From: Chamaelirium japonicum
Lineage: Eukaryota > Streptophyta > Magnoliopsida > Liliales > Melanthiaceae
Direction: 5' to 3'
Length of the DNA: 64,000 nucleotides
Assembly (NCBI GenBank): GCA_947650365.1
Contig: OX393551.1
Location: forward strand, 93,780,697-93,844,696
Part shown: piece after piece, positions 12,206-25,800 of the stretch
Layout: the number at the start of each line of letters is the position of its first letter
Position numbering within the stretch: position 1 is the stretch's first letter
Program-made: the position numbers and the translations under genes
Notes under the pieces: model-generated
The model's database searches: none
Told to the model about the DNA's origin: nothing
What the model saw: the letters and a program-made list of their open reading frames with translations, nothing else

Positions 12206-13289
12206 AATAATAAATTATCCCTTTATGGTGGAGAACGTTTGATGGCTTTTTCTTTCTCCCATTTCATAACACGTTATTAGTTCGAACATATCGAGCCCAG
12301 CCGACCAGTCGCAAGAAAACAGAGAGAGAAATAAAGATAGAAGAGAGAGAGAGAAGAAGAGAGAAAAGAATAGAGAGATAAATAAAGAGGAAAGAGAAAA
12401 GAAGTCCTACTCTAGTTCATTGACCATGGGTATTGGTGTGAAGTAAGAAGGAATCTAAATTCCAAAACTCCACAGAAGAGAGAGAAGAAGAGAGAAGATA
12501 ACAAAGAGATAAATAAAGAGAGAAAAAAGAAGAAGTCCTGCTCCAGTCCATTGGCCACGGGTATAAGTGTGAAGTAAGAAGGAATCTAAATTCCAAATCT
12601 CCACAGAAGAGAAAGAAAAAGAGAGATTAAATATAGAGCAGGGCTAAAAATAACATTAGTTAAATAATCACTCCTATTCACCCAGAACATGTCGAGCCCA
12701 GCCGATCAATCACAAGAAAACGGAGAAAGAAACAAAGACAGAAGAAAGAGAAGAAGAAAGAGGAGAACAAAGAGACAAATAAAGAGAGAAGAGAGAAGAA
12801 GTCCTGCTCAAGTCGATTCGCCACGGTTATCGGTGTGAAGTAAGAAGGAATCTAAATTCCAAAACTCCAGTTCTCAATAATACAATTAAATCTTTCCATT
12901 CTATTCTTTCTTCTTCTCTCTCTTTTATCTTCTCTTCTTTCTTCGTTTTCTTATGACTGGTCATCTGGGCTCGATATGTTCGTACTAAAACGTGTTATGA
13001 GATGGGAGAAAGAGAGAAAAGAACAAAGAGATAAACGAGGAGAGAAGTGAGAAGAAGTCCTGCTTAAGTCCTAAGTAATCTCCCATGGATTAGGATTTGC
13101 TGTAGATTGCTTAGGCCCTAAGTAATCTTACCCAATAAATAATATACCTGTGGCCTCTCCTGTCCATTGGCCATGGGAATAGGTGTGAAGTAAAAAGGAA
13201 TGTAAATTCCAAAACTCCACTTCTTAATATTTATACGACTCCTTTAGGGTGGGCATATTTGATAGCTCTCCCTTTCTCCCATCTCGCAA

Positions 13290-13305
13290 CACGTTATCAG
13301 CACGA
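13290..13305 (+). other. Primer-binding-site-like motif
   Basis: An exact copy of cacgttatcagcacga lies just after the block end 'ctcccatctcgcaa'. See the tandem array at 33435-34266 for its proposed role. It is one of dozens of near-identical copies in the window. Confidence 0.4.
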
Positions 13306-14060
13306 ACATATCGAGTTGAGCTGACCAGTCATAAGAAAATGGAGAGAGAAATAAAGACAGAAGTGGAGTTTTGGAATTTATATTCTTTCTTACTTCATAT
13401 ATATACCCGTAGATAATAGACTGGAGCATGACTTCTTCTCTCTTTTCTCTTTGTTTATCTCTCCATTCTCTTCTCTTCTTTTATTTCTTCTATCTTCGTT
13501 TCTTTCTCTGTTTTCTTGTGACTGGTCAGTTGGGCTCGATATGTTCGTGCTGATAACGTATTGAGAGATTAAATAAGTATAATAAATAAAAAGATGGTAG
13601 AGATCTGATGGGTCGTATAAATATTAAGAAGTAGAGTTTTGGAATTTAGTTTCCTTCTTACTTCATAACTATACCCGTGGCAAATAGACTGGAGTAGGAG
13701 TTTTTCTCTCTTCATTTATCTTTACATTCTCTTCTCTCTTCTTTGATGAATATACGACCCCTTTAGGGTAGGGCACGTTTGATGGCTCTTTTCTTTCATC
13801 TTAAAACACGTTATCAGTACGAACATGTCGAAGAGAGAAGAAGTTCTGTAATCAATTAAATATTTATTTCATTAGATTCCTTGAGGCTTGATATATTCGT
13901 GCTAATAATGTGTTGTGAGATGGGAGAAAGAGAGAGCCGTCAAATGCGCCCCACCCTTAAAGGGTCGTATATTATTTATAGGGTAAACTTACTTAGGGCC
14001 CAAGCAATCTATGGGAAATCCTAATCCACGGGAGAGATCCGATGGTGGGCAGCCATCCTA

Positions 14061-14640
14061 TCGAACAATCTCATAATAGTTGTAATGTTTTAAATTTTTT
14101 TTTAAAAAATATTAATTATTTTTCAAGCAAAAAATTTGTTTATTTAAATTAATTATTTTACTAAAAACTTAATTTATAAATTTTTTAAATTATCAAATAA
14201 TTTAAACGAAGATAAATAAGAGAGAAGAGAGAAGAAGTCTTGCTCCAGTCCATTCACTACGGGTATAGGTGCGAAGTAAAAAGAAATCTAAATTCTAAAA
14301 CTTCACTTCTCAAAAGTATCATCTCAACGTTACTATGAATATCATAGTAAATTCTCTTCTCTCTTCATTTTAATTAAACGATTAATTTAATTAAAAAAAT
14401 TATAGTATCAACACTCCACTTAATTATCATAGTAATAAAATAAAGTGATAAAGGAGAAGATAATTAAATATTTATTTAATTATTTAATTATTTAACTATT
14501 TAATTTATTAAATAATTAAATTTATTAAATAATAGGAAGTAAAGAAAGAAGATGAAGCACACTCGAATTTTTTGCTTTAAAAATATTTTACATTTTTCTT
14601 TAAAAAAATATAAAACATTACAACTGTTGTGAGATCGTTC
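14061..14640. repeat. AT-rich stretch with a hairpin remnant
   Basis: Two pieces of the AT-rich block end (ttttaaattttttt... near 14090 and gaattttttgctttaaaaat near 14566) surround a plus-strand repeat unit and a damaged small inverted-repeat element beginning agtatcatctcaacgtt at 14315. It looks like a nest of rearranged copies. Nothing coding. Confidence 0.45.
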
Positions 14641-17600
14641 GATCAGATGGCTATCCACAGTCGGACCTCTCCCATCGATTAGGGTTTCTCGTAGATTGCT
14701 TAAGCCCTAAGTAAGCTTACCCTATAAATAATATACAACACCTTTAGGGTAGAGCACGCTTTACAGCCCTATTTTTCTCCCATCTTACAATACATTATCA
14801 ACACGAACATATCGAGCCTAGCCGACCAGTCGCAAAAAAATGAAGAGAGAAACGAAGATAGAAGAGAGAGAAGAAGAGAAAAGATAGCGGAGAGATAAAC
14901 GAAGATAGAAGAGAGAAGAAGTCTCGCTCCAGTCCATTAGCCATGGGTATAAGTGTGAAGGAAGAAGAAATCTAAATTCAAAAACTCTACTTCTATCTTC
15001 GTTTCTCTCTCCATTTTCTTACGATTGGTCGGCTAGGCTCGATATGTTCGTGCTGATAACATGTTAAGAGATGGGAGAAAGAAAGAAGAGAATGGAGAGA
15101 TAAACGAAGAGAGAAGAGAGAAGAAAAAAGAAGTCCTGCTCTCTCTAGTTTAAAATAATTTTTTAGCTTTTTTCTATCAATACTTATTTATTTTATTTTG
15201 TACTATAAGAAAAAGAGAGAGAAATAAAGAAAACAGGGAGAGAAACGGGGAGAGAAACAAAAAATAACGTATTATAAGATGGAAGAAAGAGAGAGCCGTC
15301 AAATATGCCCTACCCTAAAGGTTCGTATATTATTTATAGGGTAAGTAGTATGAGATGGGATAAAAAGTGAGTCGTCAAATGTGCCCTACCCTAAAGGGGT
15401 CGAATATTATTTATAGGGTAAGCTTACTTAGGGCCAAAGAATTCTATGGGAAACCCTAATCCATGGGAAAAGAGAAAAGAGAATAGAGAAATTTAATTAT
15501 ATTATTGAGAAGTAAAGTTTTGGAATTTATATTCCTTCTTAATTAAACTAGATATATTATTAGCACGAACATATCGAGCCCAGCCGACCAGTTGCAAGAA
15601 AACAGAGAGAGAAACAAAGATAGAAGTGGAGTTTTGGAATTTGGATTCTATCTTACTTTACACCTATACCCATGGCCAATGGACTGGAGCATGACATCTT
15701 CTCTCTTCATTTATCTCTCCGTTCTCTTCTCTCTTCTTCTTCTCTCTCTCTTGTCTTCATTTTTCTCTCCATTTTCTTGTGACTGGTCGGCTGGGCTTGA
15801 CATGTTTATGCTGATAACGTATTATGATTTGGGAGAAAGAGATAGAGCTGTCAAATATGCCCTACCCTAAAGGGGTCATGTATTATTTATAGGGTACGCT
15901 TACTTAAAGCCTAAGCAATCTATGGGAAATCCTAATCAATAGGAGAAGAGAGAAGAGAACGGAGATATTTAATTATATTTTTGAGAAGTGGAGTTTTGGA
16001 ATTCAGATTTCTTCTTACTTTAAACCTATACCCATAGCCAATGTACTGGAGCAGAACTTCTTCTCTCTTCGTTTATCTCTCTGTTCTCTTCTCTTTTCTT
16101 CTCTATCTTCTATCTTCGTTTCTCTCTCCGTTTTCTTGTGACTATTCCGTTGGGCTCGATATGCTCATATAGATAACATGTTGTGAGATGGGAGTAAGAG
16201 AGAGCCGTCAAACGTGCCCCACTATAAAGGGGTCATATAAATATTAAGAAGTGGTGTTTTGGAATTTAGATTCATTCTTACTTCAAATCTATACCCGCGG
16301 CCAATGGTCTGTAGCAGGACTTCTTCTCTTTTCTATCTTCGTTTATCTCTCTGTTATTTTCTTTCATCTTCTATCTCTTCTGTCTTTATTTCTCTCTCCA
16401 TTTTCTTGTGACTGGTCGGCTGGGCTCGATATGTTCGTGCTGAAAACGTATTATGAGATGGGATAAAGAGAGAGTCGTCAAACTTTCCCTACCCAAAAGG
16501 GGTCGTATATTATTTATAGGGTAAGCTTACTTTGGGCCTAAGCAATCTATAAGAAACCATAATCCATGGGAGAAGAAAGAAGAGAAAGGAGAGATTTAAT
16601 TATATTATTGAGAAGTGGAGTTTTGGAATTTAGATTTCTTCTTACTTCACACCTATACCCGTGGCGAATGGACTGAAGTAGGACTTCTTCTCTCTTCTCT
16701 CTTCATTTATCTCTTCGTTCTCTTCTCACTTGTCATAATATATTATCAGCACGAACATATCGAGCCCAGCCGACCAATCATAAGAAAACAGAGAGAGAAA
16801 CAAAGACAGAAGTGAGAAAAGAATAGATAAGAGAACAGAAAGATAAATAAAAAGAGAAGAGAGAAGAAGTCCTGCTCTAGTCCATTGGCCACGGGTATAG
16901 GTGTGAAGTAAGAATGAATCTAAATTCCGAAACTCCATAGAAGAGAGACAAAAAGAAAAAAGAGAACGGAGAGATAAATAAAGTTAGAAGAGAAAAGAAG
17001 TCCTACTCAAGTCCATTGGCCATGGGTATAGGTGTGAAGTAAGAAGGATTCTAAATTTCAAACCTCTATTTCTATCTTTGTTTCTCTCTCTATTTTCTTG
17101 TGACTGGTCGGTTAGGCTCGATATTTTCATGCTGATAACGTTTTATGAGATGGGAGAAAGAGAGAGCAGTCAAACGTGCCCCTCCCTAAAGGGGTCGTAT
17201 ATTATTTATAGGGTAAGCTTAATTAGGGCCACCGTTGAATCTCTCCCATGGATTAAGATTTCCTATAGATTGCTTAGGGCCTAAGTAATCGTACCTTATA
17301 AATAATATATGACCCTTTTAGGGTGGGGCACGTTTGACGGCTCTTATTTTCTCCTATCTCATAACAAGTTATCAGTACGAACAGGTCGAGCCCAGCCGAC
17401 CAGTCACAAGAAAACGGAGAGAGAAACGAAGACAGAAGTGGAGTTTAGGAATTTTATTCCTTCTTATGTCACACCTATACCCGTGGCCAATAGACTAGAG
17501 TAGAACTTCTTCTCTATTCATTTATCTCTCCATTCTCTTCTCTCTTCTTATCTCTTTTATGTAGAGTTTTGGAATTTAGATTCATTCTTACTTTACAGCT

Positions 17601-20600
17601 ATACGTGTGGCCAATGGACTGGAGCAGGACTTCTTCTATCTTTTCTCTTCGTTTATCTCTCTGTTATCTTCTCTCTCTTCTATCATCTTTTCTCTCTCTG
17701 TTTTCTTGTGACTGGTCGGTTAGGTTCGACATGTTCATGTTGATAATGTGTTGTGAGAAGAGAGAAGAGAATGGAGAGACAAACGAAGAGAAAAGATAGA
17801 ATAAGTCCTGTTCCAGTCTATTCGCCACAGGTATAGGTGTAAATTAAGAAAGATTCTAAATTCCAAAACTCCACTTCTCAATAATATAATTAAATCTCTT
17901 CATTATTTTTTCTCTTCGACTATGGATTAGGGTTTTCCATAGATTGCTTAGGCCCTAAGTAAGCTTTTCCTATAAATATATACGACCCCTTTAGGGTGGG
18001 GCACGTTTGACGACTCTCTATTTCTCCCATATCACATCATGTTATCAGTACGAATATGTCGAGCCTAGCCTACCAGTGGCAAGAAAATAGTACGAGAAAT
18101 GAAGACAAAAGTAGAGTTTTGGTATTCATATTCCTTCTTACTTCACACTTATACCCGTGGCCAATGTACTGGAGCATGACATCTTCTCTCTTCTCTGTTC
18201 ATTTATCTCTCTGTTCGCTTCTCGCTTCTTATCTCTCTTCTGTCTTTGTTAAACTCCACTTCTTCTTTATATAAACGGATAGAGAAACGATGACAAAAGA
18301 GAAAGAAAAAGAGAGAAGAAAATGGAGAGATAAACGAAGAGAGAAGACGTCCTGCTCCAGTCCATTGGCCACGGGTATAGGTGTGAAGTTCTCTATTTTC
18401 TTTTTATTTATCTCTCTATTCTCTTCTCGCTTCTTATCTCTCTTCTATCTTCATTATACTCCTCTTCTTCTCTCAATAAACGGATAAAGAAATGTAGACA
18501 AAAGTAAGAGAAGAAGAGAAAAGAGAACGGAGAGATAAACGAAGAGAGAATAGTACGTGAAAAAGTCCTGCTCTAGCCTATTGGCCACAGGTATAGGTGT
18601 GAAGTAAGAAGGAATTTAAATTCCAAAACTCCTCTTCTGTCTTTGTTTCTCTTTCTGTTTTCTTGCAACTGGTTAGCTTGGCTCGATATGTTCGTGCTAA
18701 TAAAGTGTTATGAAATGGGAGAAAGGAAGAACCGTCAAACGTGCCCCACCCTAAAGAGGTTATATATTATTTATAGGGTAAGCTTACTTAGGTCCTAAGC
18801 AATATATGCAAAACCCTAATCTATGGAAGAAAAGAGAAGAGAATAGAGAGATTAATTATATTATTTAGAAGTGGAGTTTTGGAATTTAGATTCCTTCTTA
18901 CTTCACACCTATACCCGTGGCGAATGGACTGGAGCAATATTTCTTCTCTTCTTTCTTCGTTCATCTCCCTACTATTCTCTATTCTTTTTTTTTCTCACAA
19001 CTCATTATCAGCATGAACATATCGAGCCCAGTCGACCAGTCACAAGAAACTGGAGAGAGAAACGAAGACAGAAGAGAGGGAAGAAAAGAGAAAAGAATAG
19101 AAAGAAAAATAATTTAAATAATATATTTAAATAATTTAGTTAAATTCTAAATAGTGGTTGGCTGGGCTTGATATGTTCATGCTGATAACGTATTGCGAGT
19201 AAACAGAAAAAGAGAGAAGAGAATGGAGAGATAAATGAAAAAAGAAAAGAGAAGAAGTTCTGCTCCAGTCCATTATCCTCGGGTATAGGTGTTAAGTAAG
19301 AAGAAATCTAAAACTCCACTTCTCAATAATATAATTAAATCTCTCCGTTCTCTTCTCTCTTCTCCCATGGATTAGGATTTCTTATAGATTACTTAGACCC
19401 TAAGTAACCCTATAAATAATATACGACCCCTTTAGGGTGGGGCACATTTGATGGCTCTCTCATTCTCCCATTTCATAATATGTTATCAGCACGAACATAT
19501 CAAGCCCAGTCGATGAGTCGTAAGAAAAATAGAGGGACAAACGAAGAAAAAAGAAAAGAGAAGAGAACGGAGAGATAAACGATGATAGAAGAGAGAACTT
19601 CACACCTATACCCATGGCGAATGGACTGAAGCAGGACTTCTTCTCTCTTCTATCTTTGTTTATCTCTCTGTTCTCTTCTCTCTTCTTCTCTCTCTTCTGT
19701 CTTCGTGTCTCTCTTCATTTATTGAGAAAAGAAGTGCAGTTTAACGAAGATAGAAAAAAGAGAAGATGAGAGAAGAAAATAGAGAGATAAATGAAGATAG
19801 AAGAGAGAAGAAGCCCTGCTCCAGTCAATTGGCCATGGTTATAGGTGTAAAGTAAGAAGGAATCTAAATTATAAAACTCTACTTTTGTCTTTGTCTGTCC
19901 ATTTTCTTATAATGGGTCGGCTGAGCTTGACATGTTCGTGTTGATAACGTGTTGTGAGATGGGAGAAAGAAAAAGACATCAAACGTGACCCACCCTAAAG
20001 GGGTTGTATATTTTTTATATGGTAAGCTTACTTAGGGCCTAAGCAATCCATGGAAAAACATAATCCATGGGAAAAGATAGAAGAGAACGGAGAAATTTAA
20101 TTATATTATTGAGAAGTGGAGTTTTCTCAATAATATCATCTCAACGTTATTACGATTATCATAGTAAATTCTATTCTCTCTTTGTTTTAATCAAACGATT
20201 AATTTAATTAAAAAAATTATAGTAACATTACTATGATAATCATAATAGCATTGAGAAGATACTATTAAGAAGTGGTGCTTTGAAATTTAGATTCCTTCTT
20301 ACTTCATACCTATACCCATGGCGTATGGACTGGAGTATGACTTCTTCTCTCTTCTCTTTTCGTTTATCTCTCCGTTCTCTTCTTATCTTCTCTCTCTTCT
20401 GTCTTTGTTTCTCTCTCCGTTTTCTTGTGACTGGTCAGCTGGGCTCGATATGTTCGTGCTGATAACGTGTTATGAGATGAGAGAAAGAGAGAGTCATCAA
20501 ACGTGCCCCACCCTAAAGGGGTCGTATATTATTTATAGGGTAAGCTTACTTAGTGCCTAAGCAATCTATGAAAAACCCTAATCTAAGGGAGAAGAAAAAA

Positions 20601-22370
20601 GAGAACGGGGAGATTTAAATATATTATTGAGAAGTGGAGTTTTGGAATTTAGATTCCATCTTACTTCATACCTATACCTGTGGCCAATGGACTAGAACAT
20701 GACTTCTTCTCTCTACTACCTTCGTTTATCTCTCCATTCTCTTCTTTCTTCTTCTCTCTTTTGTCTTTGTTTCTCTCTCCGTTTTCTTGCGACTGGTCGC
20801 TGGGCTTGATATGTTCGTGCTGATAACGTGTTGTGAGATGGGAGAAAGAGAGAGCCATTAAACATGCCCCACCCTAAAGGGGTCGTATATTATTTATAGG
20901 GTAAGCTTACTTAGGGCCTAAGTATTCTATGAGAAACCCTAATCTATAGGAGATATCCGATAGTGTATCTCTTAATATTTGAACTTAGGGCCTAAGCAAT
21001 TCAGGTGTGCAGCTTCTTACTATCGAGTCCAATCGACCAATCGTATCTCTCTTTTCTGTCTTTGTTTATCTCTTCGTTCTCTTCTCTCTTTTTTTGTCAC
21101 TTCTATGAAGTTTTGGAATTTAGATTCCTTCTTACTTCACACCTATACCCATGGCTAATGGATTGGAGAAGGACTTCTTTTCTCTTCTCTCTTCGGAGAG
21201 ATTTGGGAGAAGAAGAAAGAAAAGAACAGAGAGATAAATAAAGAGAGAAGAGAGAAGAAGTCCTGCGCCAGTCCATTGACCATGGGTATAGGTGTGAAGT
21301 AAGAAGGAATCTAAATTCCTAGACTTCTCTTCTATCTTTGTCTCTCTCTATTTTCTTGCGACTGGTAGGCTGGGCTCGATATATTCGTGCTGATAATGTG
21401 TTATGAGATAGGAGAAAGAGAGAGCTGTCAAAAGTGCCCCACCCTAAAGGGGTCAAATATTATTTATAGGGTAAATGTTATTAGATAAGAGAAAGAGAGA
21501 GCCATAAATGTGCCCCACCCTATAGGGGTAGTATATTATTTATAGGGTATGCTTACTTAGGGCCTAAGCAATCCATAAGAAACCCTAATCCATGGGAGAA
21601 GAGAGAAGAGAACGGAGAGATTTAATTATATTATACGACCTCTTTAGGGTGGAGCAAGTTTGACGGCTCTCTCTTTCTCCCATCTCACAATACATTAATT
21701 AGTAAACTTAATTATTAAATTATTTAGTAATTAAATAAATAATTAATTTAATTAAAAAAATTATAGTAATATTACTATGATAATCATAATATCATTGAGA
21801 AGTGGAGTTTTGGAATTTAGATTCCTTTTTACTTCACACCTATACCTATGGTGATAATCAATTATATATATTTAAATATTTATAAGGTAAGCTTACTAAT
21901 TAAGAGAATTAATTTAATAATTATTTAAATAAATGATTAATACGACCCCTTTAGGGTGGGGCATGTTCGATCCACAGTCGGATCTCTCCCATGGATTAGG
22001 GTTTCTCATAGATTGCTTAGGCCCTAAGTAAGCTTACCCTATAAATAAAATACGTTATCAATACGAACATGTCAAGCCCAGCCGACCAGTCATATGAAAA
22101 CATAGAGAGAAAGGAAGACAGGAGAGAGAAAAAAAGAGAGAAGAGAACATAAAGATAAATGAAGAGAGAAGATAGAAGAAGTCCTACTCCAACCTATTGG
22201 CCATGGGTATAGGTATAAAGTAAGAAGAAATCTAATTAGGGTGGGGCATGTTTGATGGCTCTCTCTTTCTTCCATCTCACAACACATTATACCACAAACA
22301 TATCGAGCCCAACCGACCAGTCACAAGAAAACGGAGAGAGAAACGAATACAGAAGAGAGAGAAGAAGATA
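14641..22370. repeat. Long mixed-orientation module array
   Basis: About 7.7 kb is made of the promoter, leader, GA-rich and 'gtataggtgtgaagtaagaa' modules, alternating between strands. The junction gacagaag/tggagttttgg, where a plus-strand unit meets a minus-strand unit, recurs near 15620, 17430 and 18110. An insertion of unfamiliar sequence at about 15145-15200 (ttagcttttttctatcaata) is short. The many 60-90 codon ORFs share one repeated reading and are not genes. Confidence 0.6.
20132..20263. mobile_element. Small inverted-repeat element (MITE-like), 132 bp
   Basis: The left end a(a)tatcatctcaacgtt...gattatcatagtaa is matched by a right end ttactatgataatcataatagc...gagaagatact. The core is attctattctctctttg followed by AT-rich sequence. 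The best-preserved copy is at 29828-29955. It has no coding capacity. Confidence 0.5.
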
Positions 22371-22860
22371 TAGTTAAAAAAATAATAAATTTAATAAATT
22401 TATTATGTAATTAATTAATTAAATTTTTCTTATTAAATTATAAAATATTAATTGAAATAAATAAAAATTGATTATTTAATTAAGTAATAAAATAAAATAA
22501 TAATTCAATAACTATTTACTTATTATTTAAATAATAAGTTAATTTTTTGAATATATAAATAATAAAATATTTTTTTAAATAACTTATTTTTTTTTAAATA
22601 ATCAAATTAATATTTATTTATTTTAATATTTAAATATTAAATAAATTATATAAATAATTTAAATATTTAGTTATATAAATAATTAAATATTTATTTAATT
22701 ATTTAACTATTTAATTTATTAAACTAATTAAATTAATTAAATAATAGGAAGTAAAGAAGGAAGATGTGGCACACCCGAATTTTTTGCTTTAAAAATAATT
22801 TATATTTTGCTTTAAAAAATTTAAAATATTACAACTGTTATAAGATCGTTCGATCGAATA
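22371..22860 (+). repeat. AT-rich block, truncated copy
   Basis: A leader module breaks off into AT-rich sequence that ends in the common tail: aggaagtaaagaaggaaga, acacccgaattttttgc, tataagatcgttcgatcgaa and then ccaccgtcggatctctcc, which leads into a promoter block. The hairpin end present in the full copies is missing here. Confidence 0.55.
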
Positions 22861-24690
22861 GCTGTCCACCGTCGGATCTCTCCTATAGATTAGGATTTTC
22901 TATAGATTGCTTAGGCCCTAAGTAAGCGTACCCTATTAATAATATACGACTCCTTTAGGGTGGAGCACGTTTGATGGCTCTCTCTTTCTCCCATCTCACA
23001 ACACGTTATCAGCTCGAATATGTCGAGTCCAGCCGACCAGTCACAAAAAAATGGAGAAAGAAACGAAGACAGAAGAGAGAGAAGAAGAAAGAAGAGAATA
23101 GAGAGATAAATAAAGAGAGAAGAGAGAAGAACTCCTACTCCAGTCCATTCACCATGGGTATAAGTGTAAAGTAAGAAATAATCTAAATTCTAAAACTTCA
23201 CTTCTTAATATTTATATGGCCCCTTTAGAGTGAGGCACATTTGACGACTCTCTTTTTCTCTATCACACAATATATTATCAACACGAACATGTCAACCCCA
23301 ACCAACCAGTCATAAGAAAACAAAGAGAGTAAGGAAGATAGGAGAGAGAAAAAGAGAGAGAAGAGAACAGGGAGATAAACAAAGAGAGAAGATAGAAGAA
23401 GTCCTGCTCTAACCTATTGGCCACGGGTATAGGTGTAAAGTAAGAATAAATCTAATTAGGGTGGGGCATGTTTGATGGCTCTCCCTTTCTCCTATCCTAC
23501 AACACGTTATCAATACAAATATATCGAGCCCAATCGACCAGTTTTTAGAAAACAGAAAAAGAAACGAAGACAGAAGAGAGAGAAGAAGAGAGAAGAAAAG
23601 AGAGAGATAAACGAATAGAGAAGAGAGTAGAAGTCCTACTCTAGTCTATTCTCAATAAAATAAGTAAATCTCTCCATTCTCTTCTCTCTTCTCCCATGGA
23701 TTAGGGTTTACCATAGATTGCTTAGGCCCTAAGTAAGTATACCCTATAAATAAAATACGACCCCTTTAGGGTAGGGCACGTTTGACGGGTCTCTCTTTCT
23801 GCTATCTCACAAAACGTTATCAGCACGACCATGTCCAGCCCAGCTAACCAATCATAAGAAAACAAAGAGAGAAACGAAGACAGAAGAGAGAGAAAAAAAC
23901 TGAGAATTAATTATTTAAATAGTCTCTTCTTATACGGGTATAGGTGTGAAGTAAGAAGGAATCTAAATTCCAAAACTCCACAAAAGAGAGAAAAGAAAAG
24001 AGAAGAGAACAAAGAAATAAATAAAGAGAGAAGAGAGACGAAGTCCTGCTCTAGTCCATTGGCCACGGGTATAGGTATGAAGTAAGAAAGAATCTAAATT
24101 CCAAAACTCCATTTTTCAATATTTATACAACCCCTTTAGGGTGGGGCATGTTTGACGGCTCTCTCTTTCTACCATCTCATAATACTTTATCAGTACGAAC
24201 ATGTCGAGTCCAGCCGACCAGTTATAAGAAAATGGAGAGAGAAACGAAGACAAAAGAGAGAGAAGAAGAGAGAAAAGAACAGAGAGATAAACAGTAAGAG
24301 AAGAGAGAAGAAGACCTGCTCCAGTCTATTGGCCATGAGTATAGGTGTGAAGTAAGAAGGAATCTAAATTCCAAAACTCCACTTCTCAATAATATAATTA
24401 AGTCTCTTCGTTCTCTTCTTTCTTCTCCCATGGATTAGGGTTTTCTATTGATAGCTTAGGCTCTAATTAAGCTTACCCTATAAATAATATACGAACCCTT
24501 TAGATTGGGCATATTTGATGACTCTCTTTTTATCCCATCTTATAATATGTTATCAGCACGAATATGTCGAGCCCAGTCGATCAATCACAAGAAAACAGAA
24601 AGAGAAAAAAGACAAAAGAGAGAAGAAGGGAGAAGAGAACAGAGATATAAACGAAGATAGAAGAGAAAAGAAGTCCTTCTCCAATTTATT
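22861..24690 (+). repeat. Head-to-tail module array, mostly plus-strand sense
   Basis: Five or so successive plus-strand units each show a promoter block (complete, as at 23695-23790, or starting only at atatttatacgacccc), a leader with a gttatcag motif, a GA tract and a 'cacgggtataggtgtgaag' block. This is one of the cleaner tandem stretches. No gene. Confidence 0.6.
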
Positions 24691-24923
24691 GCCATCCGAT
24701 CGAACGATCTCATAACAGTTATATTGTTTTAAATTTTTTCAAAGAAAAATATAAATTAATTTTATTACAAAAAATTCAATGACAATCGATTGAGAGAAGA
24801 AAAAAGAAGAGAATGATGAGATAAACAAAAAGAGAAGAGAGAAAAAGTCCTACTCAAGTGCATTCGCCACAGTTATAGGTGTGAAGTAAGAAGAATCTAA
24901 ATTCCAAAACTCTACTTCTCAAT
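24691..24923. repeat. Inverted remnant of an AT-block end plus one repeat unit
   Basis: The piece 'ccgatcgaacgatctcata' to 'ttgttttaaattttttc' is the AT-block tail in reverse orientation, only about 100 bp long. It is followed by a GA tract and a gtgaagtaagaagaatct block in plus-strand sense. Confidence 0.45.
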
Positions 24924-25800
24924 AGTATCATCCCAAAGTTATTATGATTTTCATAGTAATGTTATTATAATTTTTTTAATTAAATTAATTAATTATTTAA
25001 TTATTAAATAATATAATAATTTATTAATTATATTTTTGGTAAATTAATTAATTTATTTAATTACTTAATTATCTAGTTATTTAATAAAATTTATTATTTT
25101 ATTCATTTATTATTAGTATATTATTAAATAATGATTTAATTATATAATTAATTTATTAATTCTTTTTATTTGTTATTTCTATAATTATTATTTTATTTTA
25201 AAATAATTAAATAATTAGTCAAAAATTTAAATATTTAAAAACTTATTTAGTTAAAAATATATTAAATAAATAATTTTCTTAAAGGAATAAATAATTTAAT
25301 TATTAAATTATTTTATAATTAAATAAATAATATTTTAAATTAATTAATATATAATTAAATAATTAAAAAATTATCTTATTAAAGTATAAAATATTAAATG
25401 AAATAAAAAAATTAATTGTTTAGTTAAGTAATAAAATAAAATAATAATTTAATAACTATTTACTTATTATTTAAATAATTAGTTAATTATTTAAATATAT
25501 AATTAATAAAATATTTTTTTAAATAACTTAATAATTTTTTAAATAATCAAATAAATATTTATTTATTTGAATTTTTAAATAATAAATAAATTTTTAAATA
25601 ATTTAATTATATAAATAATTAAATATTTAATTAATTATTTAATTATTTAACTATTTAATTTATTAAACTAATTAAATTAATTAAATAATAGGAAGTAAAA
25701 AAGGAAGATGAGGCATACCTGAATTTTTTGCTTTAGAAATAATTTATATTTTTCTTTAAAAAAATTTAAAATAGTACAAATGCTATGAGATTGTTCGATC
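24924..25800 (+). repeat. AT-rich block, full-length copy (~0.88 kb)
   Basis: It starts agtatcatcccaaagttatt with the attatgatt/tcatagtaat hairpin end, runs through ~750 bp of A/T sequence, and finishes with aggaagtaaaaaaggaaga, gaattttttgctttagaaat and gattgttcgatcgaatgac before a promoter block. The same beginning and end are found at 43215-44125, 59318-60270 and, inverted, 36496-37225, so this is a defined module, not simple AT drift. Confidence 0.6.

Larger units (their letters stand above)
11881..14060. repeat. Array of promoter/leader repeat modules, both orientations
   Basis: The segment includes a promoter-block composite at 11960-12205 and head-to-tail plus-strand units at 12240-12880, among them a ~131-bp subunit dimer near 12450/12581. 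A head-to-head junction lies at about 13360, where gacagaag runs straight into tggagttttgg, and minus-strand units follow. A clean primer-site-like motif is at 13290-13305. No gene is supported. Confidence 0.6.

Noticed and set aside
22971..23174. K/R/E-rich ORFs from the GA tract (for example RKKRRQKREKKKEENREINK)
   Set aside because: Low-complexity translation of (GAGAGAAGA)n; seen in every copy and in several frames.
22861..24690. CRISPR array suggested by regular repeats
   Set aside because: Repeat units are hundreds of bases long, diverged, in both orientations and without unique spacers, and the DNA is plant nuclear.
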